From the NCBI GenBank assembly GCA_040902725.1, contig JBBDWU010000052.1, positions 1 to 61,485 of the forward strand: 61,485 nt of DNA, read 5' to 3'. Under the pieces are notes generated by a model. The model was not told the origin of the DNA, searched no databases, and saw nothing but the letters and a program-made list of their open reading frames with translations. Of the stretch, positions 8,819-16,629 are shown piece after piece (position 1 is the stretch's first letter; each line of letters begins with the position of its first letter). Source of the stretch: JACVRU01 sp040902725 (GTDB lineage Bacteria > Actinomycetota > Thermoleophilia > Gaiellales > Gaiellaceae). The position numbers and the translations under genes are program-made.

Positions 8819-10345
8819 CTACATGCGCTCGGGCGCCTCGACCCCGATCAGGTCGAGGCAGCGCGCGATCACCGCCTGCGTCGCCCGGCAGAGCCCGAGC
8901 CGGAAGGCCTCGGCCTCGCTCTCGAGCACCCGGTGCTCGTGGTAGAAGCGGTGGAAGTCGTCGGCGACCCGCACGGCGTAGATCGGGATCGCATGCGGGC
9001 CGCGGCGCTCGGTCGCCTCGGCGACGAGGGCGGGGAAGTCGGCGAGGCGCTTGACGAGGTCGCGCTCCTCGGCGGCCAGCTCGGCCGGCGGCTCGGCGGC
9101 GACAGCGGCCCCTTCGGCGTTGCGCAGGATCCCGGCAATTCGAGCGTGCGCGTACTGCACGTAGTAGACGGGGTTCTTCTGGCTCTTCTCGGCCGCGAGG
9201 TCGACGTCGATCTCGATCGTCTGGTCCGGGCCGCGGGAGACCAGGTACCAGCGGGCGGCGTCGACTCCGACCTCGTCCAGGAACTCGTCGAGGAGGACGA
9301 CCTCCCCGCGCCGCTTCGACATCCGCGCCTGCTCGCCGGCCCGCACCAGATGGACGAGCTGGTAGAGCAGCACCTCGACGCGGTCGGGGTCGTAGCCGAG
9401 CATGCGGGCGATCGCCGCGTACCAGTTACGGGTGCCGTGGTGGTCGGCGCCGAGCACGTAGATCGCTCGGTCGAAGCCCCGCTCCAGCTTGTCGACGAGG
9501 TAGACGACGTCCGCCGCGCGGTAGGTCGGCGCACTGCCCTGCTCGGCCGAGCGGATCAGGACACGGTCGTCGTCGTCGCCGGCGGCGGACGACCGCTCCC
9601 ACACCGCACCGTCCTGCTCGTACGTGTCCAGCCGGGGCAGAAGCCCGGGGAGCCGCCGCTCGAGCTCGCTCTGGAGCGCCCAGCTGTCGAAGTGGACGCG
9701 GAAGCGCTCGAGCGTGGCCTCCATCCGCTCGAGCATGAGCGGGACGGGGTCGCCGTCGCGCGCGGCGAGCTCCTGGACGTAGTCGCCGTGGTAGCCGTCC
9801 TCGGGGACCGGCTCGCCGGCGCGAACGGCGTCGACGGAGGCCCGGAAGCGCTCCATCTGGGTGCCGGCGTCGTTGTAGTAGTACTCCCGCTCGACCTGGT
9901 GGCCGGCGAACTCGAGCAGCCGGGCGACCGCGTCGCCGAAGGCGCCGTTGCGCGCATGTGAGACGACGATCGGGCCGGTCGGGTTGGCCGAGACCATCTC
10001 CACCTGGGCGCGCTCGGGCCGCTCTGCTGACCCGGCGCCGTAGTCCCGCCCCGCCGCGAGCAGCTCCGCGAGCGCCTCGCCGAACCAGGGCCCGGCGACC
10101 CGCAGGTTCACGAAACCCGGCCCGGCCACGTCCGCCGCCTCGACGACGTCGAGCGCCACAGCCGCGTCGGCAAGCTCCTGCGCGATCTCCCGCGGAGGCT
10201 GCCCCCGCTCCGCCGCCAGCCGCAGCGCGGCGTTCGTGGCGTAGTCCCCGTGCGCGGGGTCGCTTGGCCGCTCCAGCTCGACCCTCGTCCCCACGGCTTC
10301 CGAGACGGCCGCGGCAAGCCGGTCGAGGGCAGTCGGGCGCGCCAT
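8819..10345 (-). CDS. argS: Arginyl-tRNA synthetase
   Basis: Charges tRNA-Arg. The start is placed at the ATG at 10345 (508 aa, MARPTAL...) rather than the longer frame to 10396, because residues beyond it are non-conserved and would cross the divergent gene at 10365. It has an N-terminal additional domain, a class I catalytic core with NPTGPIVVSHARN at 121-133 (HIGH equivalent), the signature loop RMSKRRG (KMSKS equivalent) and a C-terminal helical anticodon-binding DALR domain. Divergent from the DUF3467 gene with a 19-bp spacer that must hold both starts. Confidence 0.95.
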   Translation of the reverse strand: MARPTALDRLAAAVSEAVGTRVELERPSDPAHGDYATNAALRLAAERGQPPREIAQELADAAVALDVVEAADVAGPGFVNLRVAGPWFGEALAELLAAGRDYGAGSAERPERAQVEMVSANPTGPIVVSHARNGAFGDAVARLLEFAGHQVEREYYYNDAGTQMERFRASVDAVRAGEPVPEDGYHGDYVQELAARDGDPVPLMLERMEATLERFRVHFDSWALQSELERRLPGLLPRLDTYEQDGAVWERSSAAGDDDDRVLIRSAEQGSAPTYRAADVVYLVDKLERGFDRAIYVLGADHHGTRNWYAAIARMLGYDPDRVEVLLYQLVHLVRAGEQARMSKRRGEVVLLDEFLDEVGVDAARWYLVSRGPDQTIEIDVDLAAEKSQKNPVYYVQYAHARIAGILRNAEGAAVAAEPPAELAAEERDLVKRLADFPALVAEATERRGPHAIPIYAVRVADDFHRFYHEHRVLESEAEAFRLGLCRATQAVIARCLDLIGVEAPERM

Positions 10346-10364
10346 CGGCGTTATCGTAGGGTCA

Positions 10365-10664
10365 ATGGAGCCGGAGCCCGACGAGCGCCAGCTCAACCTC
10401 CACCTCGATCCGGAGCACCTAGCGGGCGTCTATGCGAACTTCGCGAACGTCGGCTTCTCCGACTACGAGTTCACGATCACGTTCGCGCGCATCGAGCACG
10501 AGGTCGACGAAGGCGACGTACCCGGCGCGGTCGTGGCGCGCGTGAACATGTCGTCGCGGTTCATGCACGAGCTGATGGACGCGATGGCGGACGCGTGGTC
10601 GAAGTGGTCGAGCCGCGAGGGGATCAGGAACCTGCCCGAGGCTCCCCAGGGGGACGACGCGTAG
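10365..10664 (+). CDS. DUF3467 domain protein
   Basis: A 99-aa protein with the DUF3467 pattern: YANFANVGFSDYEFTITFAR followed by GAVVARVNMSS and a C-terminal helix (FMHELMDAMADAWSKW). DUF3467 proteins are small, cytoplasmic and of unknown function. It starts at ATG 10365, divergent from argS, and its 3' end overlaps the convergent M48 peptidase gene by 41 bp. Confidence 0.85.
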   Translation: MEPEPDERQLNLHLDPEHLAGVYANFANVGFSDYEFTITFARIEHEVDEGDVPGAVVARVNMSSRFMHELMDAMADAWSKWSSREGIRNLPEAPQGDDA

Positions 10665-11808
10665 CGAGAGCGATCCGTTCCTCCAGGGACGGGTGCGTGG
10701 CGCGGAGGACGTACGCCCAGCCGGGCGGCGACGGGTCGGCGAGGTTCGAGCGCGCGAAGCGCTCGAAGAGGGCGCGCGCGGCGGCCGGGTCGCCGGTCGC
10801 GCGCAGGGCCACCCAGTCCGCCTCGGTCTCGTAGCGGCGCGAGACGGCGTTCGCAAACGGGAGAAGCGTGAGCTCGACCACGACGACGGTGAGGACGGCG
10901 AGCGGGACGGTGGCGGGGCCGAGGCCGCCGCGACGGCGCGTCACCAGGGCGAGGGCGAAGGCGACCGGCAGGGCGGCGAGCGCGAACCAGGCGACGACCT
11001 TCCAGACGTGGCTCCGCGCGACGTGGGCGAGCTCGTGCGCGGCGATGAAGCGGATCTCGGCGGCGGGGACGCTGCCGTCGAGAAGCGTGTCCCAGAGGAT
11101 CACGCGGCGCGTCGGCCCGTAGCCCGCGACCTCGGCGTTGATGCGGGTCGTGCGCTCGGCCGCGTCCCTGACGGACACGTCCCGGGGTCTGACCCCGAGC
11201 CGGGTCCCAAGCTGACGGATCTCCGCCGCCAGCGCGGGGTCGCGGAGCGGCTCGAGCCGCGGTGCGAGCACGAGCGGCTGGAGGAGGATCACCGCCGCGC
11301 CGAGGACAGCGAGCGCCGGTCCGCCGGCGAGCCACCAGCGCGGACCCACGCGCCGGGCGAGCAGCAGCGCCAGCGCGAGCGCGAGCGAGGCGGCGGCCGC
11401 GGCTGCCAGCAGCTCGAGCCACGGGTCGAAGAGCCAGGCGAGGTAGCCCTGCGTCGAGAGCCCGTAGCGGCGCTGCCACCAGTGCCCAGCGAGGCCGAAC
11501 GGCAGCCGGACCAGCCAGAGCGCGACGAGAACGGCCAGGAGGACAGCGACGCCGAAGCGCAGCCGCCGCGCCAGCCTCGCGCCCGCGGCGACAAGCAGCG
11601 CGAGCACCACGAGCTCCGCCCCGGTCCGCCCGGCCCAGAGCAGGCGCGGCAGGCGCGCGTACTCCTCGGCGCGCGGCTCATCCAGCTCGACCCGCGGCAG
11701 CTCGAGCCCGCCCGGCACCTCCGTCCGCCAGAGCAGCCACGCGGCGAGCACGTACCCGGCGACTACTAGAGTCGCAAGCCCGATGCGCGCCGCCGTCCTC
11801 TCCGACAT
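10624..11808 (-). CDS. M48 family membrane metallopeptidase, Ste24/CAAX-protease-like
   Basis: This 394-aa protein has an N-terminal transmembrane helix (about 8-28), further membrane segments at about 65-80, 88-102, 133-150 and 162-182, and the zinc motif HELAH at 258-262. A hydrophobic pair follows, then a distal YETEADWVAL segment supplying the third ligand. This arrangement matches Ste24-like M48 proteases, which cleave membrane proteins in bacteria. The ATG at 11808 overlaps the divergent phosphoesterase start by 26 bp; a GTG at YVLAAW would remove the overlap but would cut the first helix. The palindrome at 11183-11197 lies inside this gene. Confidence 0.85.
   Translation of the reverse strand: MSERTAARIGLATLVVAGYVLAAWLLWRTEVPGGLELPRVELDEPRAEEYARLPRLLWAGRTGAELVVLALLVAAGARLARRLRFGVAVLLAVLVALWLVRLPFGLAGHWWQRRYGLSTQGYLAWLFDPWLELLAAAAAASLALALALLLARRVGPRWWLAGGPALAVLGAAVILLQPLVLAPRLEPLRDPALAAEIRQLGTRLGVRPRDVSVRDAAERTTRINAEVAGYGPTRRVILWDTLLDGSVPAAEIRFIAAHELAHVARSHVWKVVAWFALAALPVAFALALVTRRRGGLGPATVPLAVLTVVVVELTLLPFANAVSRRYETEADWVALRATGDPAAARALFERFARSNLADPSPPGWAYVLRATHPSLEERIALATRRPPGEPRAGS
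11183..11197. repeat. Perfect 15-bp palindrome CGGGGTCTGACCCCG
   Basis: Seven-base arms around a single T, located inside the M48 peptidase coding sequence and read in frame without an obvious indel in the conserved region. The same core recurs at 15330-15346 and as a half-site at 18978-18987. Confidence 0.7.
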
Positions 11809-12514
11809 CCACGGAAATCTGCCCGCTTTCGAGGCCGTGCTGCGGGAGATCGACGCCGAGGCGCCCGATGTCGTCTGGTGCCTGGGCGACCTCGTCGGCT
11901 ACGGGCCGTGGCCGAACGAGGTGACGGAGCTCGCGCGCGGGCGCGCGGACATCTGCCTGGTCGGCAACCACGACCTCGTCGTGCTCGGCACCGCCGGCGT
12001 CGACGTCGACGAGTTCAACCCGGAGGCCGCCGCCGCCGCGCGCTGGTCCACGGCCGAGCTGTCCGAGGAAACGAGAGCCTTCCTCGGCTCCCTGTCCCCC
12101 AAGGCAACCGCAGGCGAGGTCGGGCTTTACCACGCGAGCCCGCGCGACCCGATCTGGGAGTACGTCCTCGGCCCCGAAGCCGCGATCGGCGCCTTCACGA
12201 CGGCTGGCGAGCCGCTCATCCTGGTCGGCCACAGCCACGTCGCGCTCGCGTTCGCGCTCGACGGCGACCGCCTCGACGGCGACGTCGCCCCCGCCGGCAC
12301 CGAGCTCGAGCTGACCGTCCGCCACCTCCTCAATCCCGGCTCGGTGGGCCAGCCGCGGGACGGCGATCCCCGCGCCGCCTGGCTGATGCTTGACCTGGAC
12401 GGACGGCGGGCACGGTTCAACCGTGTGGAGTACGACGTCACCCGGACCCAGGAAGAGATCCGCGCGCGCGGCCTGCCGGCGTCGCTGGCGGATCGTCTGG
12501 CTGTCGGCCTCTAG
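11783..12514 (+). CDS. Metallophosphoesterase, YfcE/MJ0936-like calcineurin-type
   Basis: A 243-aa protein with the five calcineurin-type metal motifs in order: DIHGN (8-12), GDLVGYG (about 34-40), GNHD (about 62-65), and two distal His motifs including GHSH (about 149-152). These bind two metals for phosphodiester or phosphomonoester hydrolysis; the natural substrate is unknown. It starts at ATG 11783 and begins the rightward block that continues with a lipoprotein and a Ser/Thr kinase. Confidence 0.88.
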   Translation: MRAAVLSDIHGNLPAFEAVLREIDAEAPDVVWCLGDLVGYGPWPNEVTELARGRADICLVGNHDLVVLGTAGVDVDEFNPEAAAAARWSTAELSEETRAFLGSLSPKATAGEVGLYHASPRDPIWEYVLGPEAAIGAFTTAGEPLILVGHSHVALAFALDGDRLDGDVAPAGTELELTVRHLLNPGSVGQPRDGDPRAAWLMLDLDGRRARFNRVEYDVTRTQEEIRARGLPASLADRLAVGL

Positions 12515-12833
12515 CGCGCTGCTCCTCGCCGCCTGCGGCGGCGCCGAGCGCGGCGCGATCCCCGCCGATACCGCGGAGGCGCTCGCGGCCCAGAGCGACC
12601 GCGTCGCAGCGGCGCTCGCGCGCGGCGACCGCTGCCGGGCGGACGAGCTCGCCGAGGGGTTGGTCCGCGACAGCGCCGCCGCACCGGTGCCGGCCGACTA
12701 CCGCGACGAGCTGCTCCTCTCGGCCCGCGCCCTCGCCGACAGCATCGCGTGCCCGCCGCCGGCCGTCGAGGAGGACGACGACGAGGGCCGCGGCAAGGGG
12801 AAGGGCAAGGGCAAGCGGGAGGACGACGACTGA
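12423..12833 (+). CDS. Small lipoprotein upstream of a Ser/Thr kinase
   Basis: The protein has a basic n-region (RRRWRIVW), a short hydrophobic stretch and a lipobox LLAACGG, so it should be a membrane-anchored lipoprotein. After that comes an Ala/Glu/Arg helix region (about 80 residues, with two further Cys) and a low-complexity tail of Glu/Asp then repeated Gly-Lys. GTG at 12423 is the closest conventional start to the lipobox and makes a 92-bp overlap with the phosphoesterase gene; ATG 12390 is the alternative. Its TGA overlaps the kinase region, so the two are probably cotranslated. No known family recognised. Confidence 0.7.
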   Translation: MWSTTSPGPRKRSARAACRRRWRIVWLSASSALLLAACGGAERGAIPADTAEALAAQSDRVAAALARGDRCRADELAEGLVRDSAAAPVPADYRDELLLSARALADSIACPPPAVEEDDDEGRGKGKGKGKREDDD

Positions 12834-13887
12834 GCCGCTTCCGCATCGAGCGGCGCCTCGGCCGCGGCGGCATGGCCGACGTCTACCTCGCGCACGACGA
12901 GGAGCTCGACCGGCCGGTCGCCGTGAAGGTGCTCGCATCGCTCGGCGAGGACGAGGAGGCGCGGCAGCGCTTCATGCGCGAGGCTCGCCTCGCGGCTCGG
13001 CTCGGCCACCCGAACGTCGTCACCGTCTACGACGTGGGCGAGCACGAGGGCGCCCCCTGCATCGTGATGGAGTACGTCGAAGGGGAGACGCTCGCCGACC
13101 TGATCGCGCGCCGTGGCCGGCTGCCGGCCGACGAGGTGGTGCGGCTGGCGGCGCAGGCCTGCGCGGGCCTCCAGCACGCCCACGACGCCGGCCTCGTCCA
13201 CCGTGACGTGAAGCCGCAGAACCTGCTGGTGCGCGCGGACGGAACGCTCAAGATCTCCGACTTCGGGATCGCACGCGCGGCCGAGGGGGGAACGCAGGTG
13301 ACGACCGCCGGAACGATCCTCGGCACGGTCGGCTACCTCGCGCCCGAGCAGCTCACCGACGGCGCGGTCACGCCGGCCGCCGACCTCTACGGGCTCGGGG
13401 CGGTGCTCTACGAGGCCCTGACCGGACGGCCGCCGCTGAAGGTCCTCACCCTGGCCGACCTCCCGCGCGCGCACACGCAGCCGATCGAGCCCGTGCGCGC
13501 GCTCGCCCCGGAGACGCCGCCGGCGCTCGAGGCGGTCGTGATGCAGGCGCTCGCGCGGCGGCCGGAGGAGCGTCCGGGCTCGGCCGCCGAGCTCGCGCGG
13601 CTCCTCGGCGAGCCGTTGACGCACGAGCCGCCGACGGTGCGGCTGCGGCAGGCCCGGCGACCGGGCCGCAACGTCTGGGTCCCGATCGCCGTCGCGGCCC
13701 CGGCCTGGGCGGAGATCAACTGGTCTCCGGAGAACCCCNNNNNNNNNNGGGGCCCCCGGGACTGGCGGCCGCGTGGGACGACGGCGGCGATCCGGCGCCG
13801 GCGCCGCCCGTCCCCGAGCGCGCCGACCCGGAGCAGCGGGCGCGCGCGCTCTCGGAGTGGCTCCGGGAGAACGCTACGCGGAGGTGA
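12749..13887 (+). CDS. Serine/threonine protein kinase, PknB-like, interrupted by an assembly gap
   Basis: The kinase domain runs from RFRIERRLGRGGMADVYLA (glycine loop) through VAVKVL (ATP lysine), HRDVKPQN (catalytic loop), DFGIA, GTVGYLAPEQ and the C-lobe. After about 300 residues come a Pro/Arg linker and the start of a possible membrane segment, then ten Ns (13739-13748). Beyond the gap another frame encodes a sensible C-terminus ending ALSEWLRENATRR with TGA at 13885-13887. The frame change is therefore explained by the arbitrary gap length, not by a biological frameshift. The start is uncertain: GTG 12749 overlaps the lipoprotein by 85 bp, while CTG at 12830, just before the glycine loop, would match the usual kinase N-terminus better. 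The pairing with a lipoprotein suggests an envelope-signalling role (inference). The last residues before the gap look unreliable. Confidence 0.85.
13739..13748. other. Scaffold gap (10 Ns)
   Basis: Ten Ns, flanked by CCCC on the left and GGGG on the right. The length is a placeholder, since the coding frame of the kinase differs on the two sides. Confidence 0.98.
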
Positions 13888-14470
13888 CTGCGGCGGGCAT
13901 CTCGGCCGCCTTCGTCGTCCCGAAGGTGATGCCCTCGCGCGCGAGCGCGAGCTGGACCTCTTCCCGGGCCTTGTAGATCCGCCACTTGACCGTGGCGAGC
14001 GTGACCTCGAGGGCGTCCGCGATCTCGGTATAGGACATGCCGACGATGTCGCGCAGCAGCATCGCCATCTTCAGGTCGACGCTCAGTCCCTCGACCGCCC
14101 GCCAGACGGCGTCGATCGCCTCCAGCCGCTCGAACGGCGCGTCGAGCACCTCGAACTGGGGCGCATCGTCGAGGTTGACGGTCGCGCGCGGCCGCCGCTC
14201 GGTCGCCCGGAGCTCGTCGAGGACGCGGTTCTTCGTCACCTGGAAGAGCCACGTCGTGAACTTCGCCCGCAGCGTGAACTTCGGCAAGCCCTGGTAGACG
14301 CGGAGGAAGACCTCCTGCGTCAGGTCCTCGGCGAGTGCCCGGTCGCCCACGAGCCGAAGGACGTAGTTGAAGACCGGGATCTCGTACGCGCGGACGATCA
14401 GGCAGAAAGCGCGCTCATCGCCTTTCTGGGCCTTCCGCAGGACGCCGAGGTCAGGCTGGGCGAGAGACAA
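13874..14470 (-). CDS. RNA polymerase sigma factor, ECF/sigma-70 family
   Basis: The 198-aa protein has a region 2 helix bundle (ALAEDLTQEVFLRVYQGL and FTTWLFQVTKNRVLDELRATERR) and a region 4 helix-turn-helix (GMSYTEIADALEVTLATVKWRIYKAREE), the two-domain layout of ECF sigma factors. It directs RNA polymerase to a specific promoter set; target and inducing signal are not visible, and no anti-sigma gene is adjacent. It lies 21 bp downstream of gpmI on the same strand, so it may be the last gene of the glycolytic operon. Its 3' end overlaps the convergent kinase gene by 14 bp. Confidence 0.9.
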   Translation of the reverse strand: MSLAQPDLGVLRKAQKGDERAFCLIVRAYEIPVFNYVLRLVGDRALAEDLTQEVFLRVYQGLPKFTLRAKFTTWLFQVTKNRVLDELRATERRPRATVNLDDAPQFEVLDAPFERLEAIDAVWRAVEGLSVDLKMAMLLRDIVGMSYTEIADALEVTLATVKWRIYKAREEVQLALAREGITFGTTKAAEMPAAVTSA

Positions 14471-14491
14471 GGGGGCGCAGTATAGCCCCTT

Positions 14492-15973
14492 TCAGTCCCT
14501 TCCGAGCAGTGATTTTCCGCTCATTTCCGGCGGCTTCGGGACTCCCAGCAGCTCCAGCGCCGTGGGTACGAGATCCGCGAGGCCGCCGCCCTCGCGGAGG
14601 CGACCCGGCGCGGTCAGGATCAGGGGCACGGGGTTCGAAGTGTGGGCGGTGTGCGGGCTCGCACCGTCCGGCTCGAGCAGCTGCTCGGCGTTGCCGTGGT
14701 CGGCCGTAACGAGCGCGACGCCTCCCGCCTGGTCGACCGCCTCGACCACCTGGGCGAGGCAGGCGTCGACAGCCTCCACGGCGGCGACCGTGGCCGGAAC
14801 CAAGCCGCTGTGGCCGACCATGTCCGGGTTCGCGAAGTTGACGACGGCGAACGCGTAGCCGCGGCCGACCTCGGCGCAGAAGCGACGCGTCACCTCCGGC
14901 GCGGACATCTCCGGCTGCTCGTCGTAGGTGTCGACCTCGCGCGGCGAGGGGACGAGGATCCGCGTCTCCCCCTCCCACTCGTCCTCCCGGCCGCCGTTGA
15001 AGAAGTAGGTGACGTGGGCGTACTTCTCGGTCTCGGCGACGTGGAGCTGCCGGAGGCCCCGCTCGGCGAGCACCTCGGCGAGCGTCCCGTCCACGAGCGA
15101 CTCGGGGAAGACCACCGGGCTGTCGAAGTCGTCGCGGTAGTGCGTCATCGTCGTCAGGTCGACGCCCAGCGTGAGCAGCTTCTGGGTCATTTGGCGCGCG
15201 CGGTCGGGCCGGAAGTTGAAGAAGATCGCCGCATCGGGCGGCGACGTGAGGCGCGGCCGGTCGCGGAAGACGATCGGCTCGAGAAACTCGTCCGTCACAC
15301 CCTCGTCGTAGTTCCGTCGCACTTCCGTCACGGGGTCTGACCCCGTCGCGCCTTCGCCGCCGACGAGTGCCGCGAGTGCGATCTCGGTGCGCTCCCAGCG
15401 CCCGTCCCGGTCCATCGCGTAGTAACGCCCCACGACCGTGGCCATGCGCTCGGCGGGCAGCTCGGCGAGGTCGTCGGCGGCCGCGTGCGGCGAGACGTCC
15501 CGGCCGTCCGTGAACGCGTGGACGAAGGTTCGATCCTCCATCCCCTCCCGGCGCGCCAGCTCGAGCAGCGCGCGCAGGTGGTCCAGGTGCGAGTGGACGC
15601 CTCCGTAGGACACGAGCCCGAGCAGGTGCACGTTCCCCCCGCGCTCCTTCGCGCGCCGGAAGGCGCCGACAAGGGCCTCGCTCTCGAACAGCTCGCCGGA
15701 GGCCACCGCGCGGTTGACGCGCTGGAGGTCCTGGTCGACCACCCGGCCGGCGCCGATCGTCAGGTGGCCCACCTCCGAGTTGCCCATCTGCCCCGGCGGC
15801 AGGCCGACCGCCTCGCCGTCAGCCTTCAGGGTCGTGTGCGGAAAGGCGAGCCAGAGCCGGTCGAACGTCGGCGTCTCGGCGAGCTCGACGGCGTTGCCCG
15901 GCCCCGGCGGGGCGCAGCCCCAGCCGTCGAGGATCACCAGCGCTACGAGCGGATACGGGCCGCGGTCCGGCAA
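14492..15973 (-). CDS. gpmI: 2,3-bisphosphoglycerate-independent phosphoglycerate mutase
   Basis: Interconverts 3- and 2-phosphoglycerate with two Mn ions. The 493-aa protein has the alkaline-phosphatase-like metal motif VILDGWG near the N-terminus, the phosphoserine motif in QMGNSEVGH, and the distal motifs NFANPDMVGHSG and VTADHGNAE. The TTG start at 15973 overlaps tpiA by 31 bp. It replaces the secG usually found after tpiA in this gene order. The 17-bp palindrome at 15330-15346 lies in the coding sequence. Confidence 0.96.
   Translation of the reverse strand: MPDRGPYPLVALVILDGWGCAPPGPGNAVELAETPTFDRLWLAFPHTTLKADGEAVGLPPGQMGNSEVGHLTIGAGRVVDQDLQRVNRAVASGELFESEALVGAFRRAKERGGNVHLLGLVSYGGVHSHLDHLRALLELARREGMEDRTFVHAFTDGRDVSPHAAADDLAELPAERMATVVGRYYAMDRDGRWERTEIALAALVGGEGATGSDPVTEVRRNYDEGVTDEFLEPIVFRDRPRLTSPPDAAIFFNFRPDRARQMTQKLLTLGVDLTTMTHYRDDFDSPVVFPESLVDGTLAEVLAERGLRQLHVAETEKYAHVTYFFNGGREDEWEGETRILVPSPREVDTYDEQPEMSAPEVTRRFCAEVGRGYAFAVVNFANPDMVGHSGLVPATVAAVEAVDACLAQVVEAVDQAGGVALVTADHGNAEQLLEPDGASPHTAHTSNPVPLILTAPGRLREGGGLADLVPTALELLGVPKPPEMSGKSLLGRD
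15330..15346. repeat. Perfect 17-bp palindrome ACGGGGTCTGACCCCGT
   Basis: Eight-base arms around a single T inside gpmI, encoding TGSDPVT in the protein at a position where homologues have a variable loop. Same core as 11183-11197. Confidence 0.7.
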
Positions 15974-16629
15974 ATCGAGGCGAAGGATTCGGGGTCGAGC
16001 GAGGCGCCGCCGACGAGGGCGCCGTCGACGTCCGGCTGGGCGAGGAGCTCCTCGGCGTTGTCGGGCTTGACCGAGCCGCCGTAGAGGACGGGCGCGTCGA
16101 GCAGGCTCTTGATGAAGGCGTGCGCCTCCTGCGCCTGGTCGGGGGTGGCGGTCTTCCCGGTCCCGATCGCCCAGACCGGCTCGTAGGCGATCACGAGCGC
16201 GGGGTGCTCCTGGAGCACCGCGAGCTGGCGCGCGAGCACGTCCTCAGTGAAGCCGAGCTCGCGCTCCTCCTCCAGCTCGCCGACGCAGGCGATCACGCGC
16301 AGGCCGGCCGCGAGCGCGTGCGCGGCCCGCCGCGCCACGGAGTCATCGGTCTCGCCGAACAGCTGACGCCGCTCGGAGTGGCCGACGATCGCGCCGACGA
16401 CCGCGAGCTCGCGCAGCATCGGCGCGGAGATCTCGCCGGTGTAGGCGCCCTCGTCCTCCCAGTGGACGCTCTGCGCGAAGACGTTCAGACCCGATTCGAC
16501 TGCGGCGGCGAGCGAGACGTACGGCGGGCAGACGACCGCCTCGACCCCGTCCGGGGCCTCGAAGGCGGCCGCAAACTCGCGCGTCGCGGCGGGCCCCTTG
16601 AACATCTTCCAGTTGCCTGCGATCAGCAT
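15943..16629 (-). CDS. tpiA: Triose-phosphate isomerase
   Basis: Interconverts dihydroxyacetone phosphate and glyceraldehyde 3-phosphate. The 228-aa TIM barrel has K8 in GNWKM, the electrophilic H84 in GHSERR and the catalytic base E150 in AYEPVWAIGTG, plus the phosphate-binding YGGSV and GALVGGASL. It is slightly shorter than the usual 250 residues. Its ATG abuts the pgk stop directly, showing a tightly packed gap-pgk-tpiA operon. Confidence 0.97.
   Translation of the reverse strand: MLIAGNWKMFKGPAATREFAAAFEAPDGVEAVVCPPYVSLAAAVESGLNVFAQSVHWEDEGAYTGEISAPMLRELAVVGAIVGHSERRQLFGETDDSVARRAAHALAAGLRVIACVGELEEERELGFTEDVLARQLAVLQEHPALVIAYEPVWAIGTGKTATPDQAQEAHAFIKSLLDAPVLYGGSVKPDNAEELLAQPDVDGALVGGASLDPESFASICRTAARIRS

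Noticed and set aside
7892..9961. 689-aa plus-strand frame
   Set aside because: Antisense to glpX, the small membrane protein and argS.
12749..14485. 578-aa frame running through the N gap
   Set aside because: The part after the gap is antisense to the ECF sigma gene; the real kinase C-terminus is in another frame ending at 13887.
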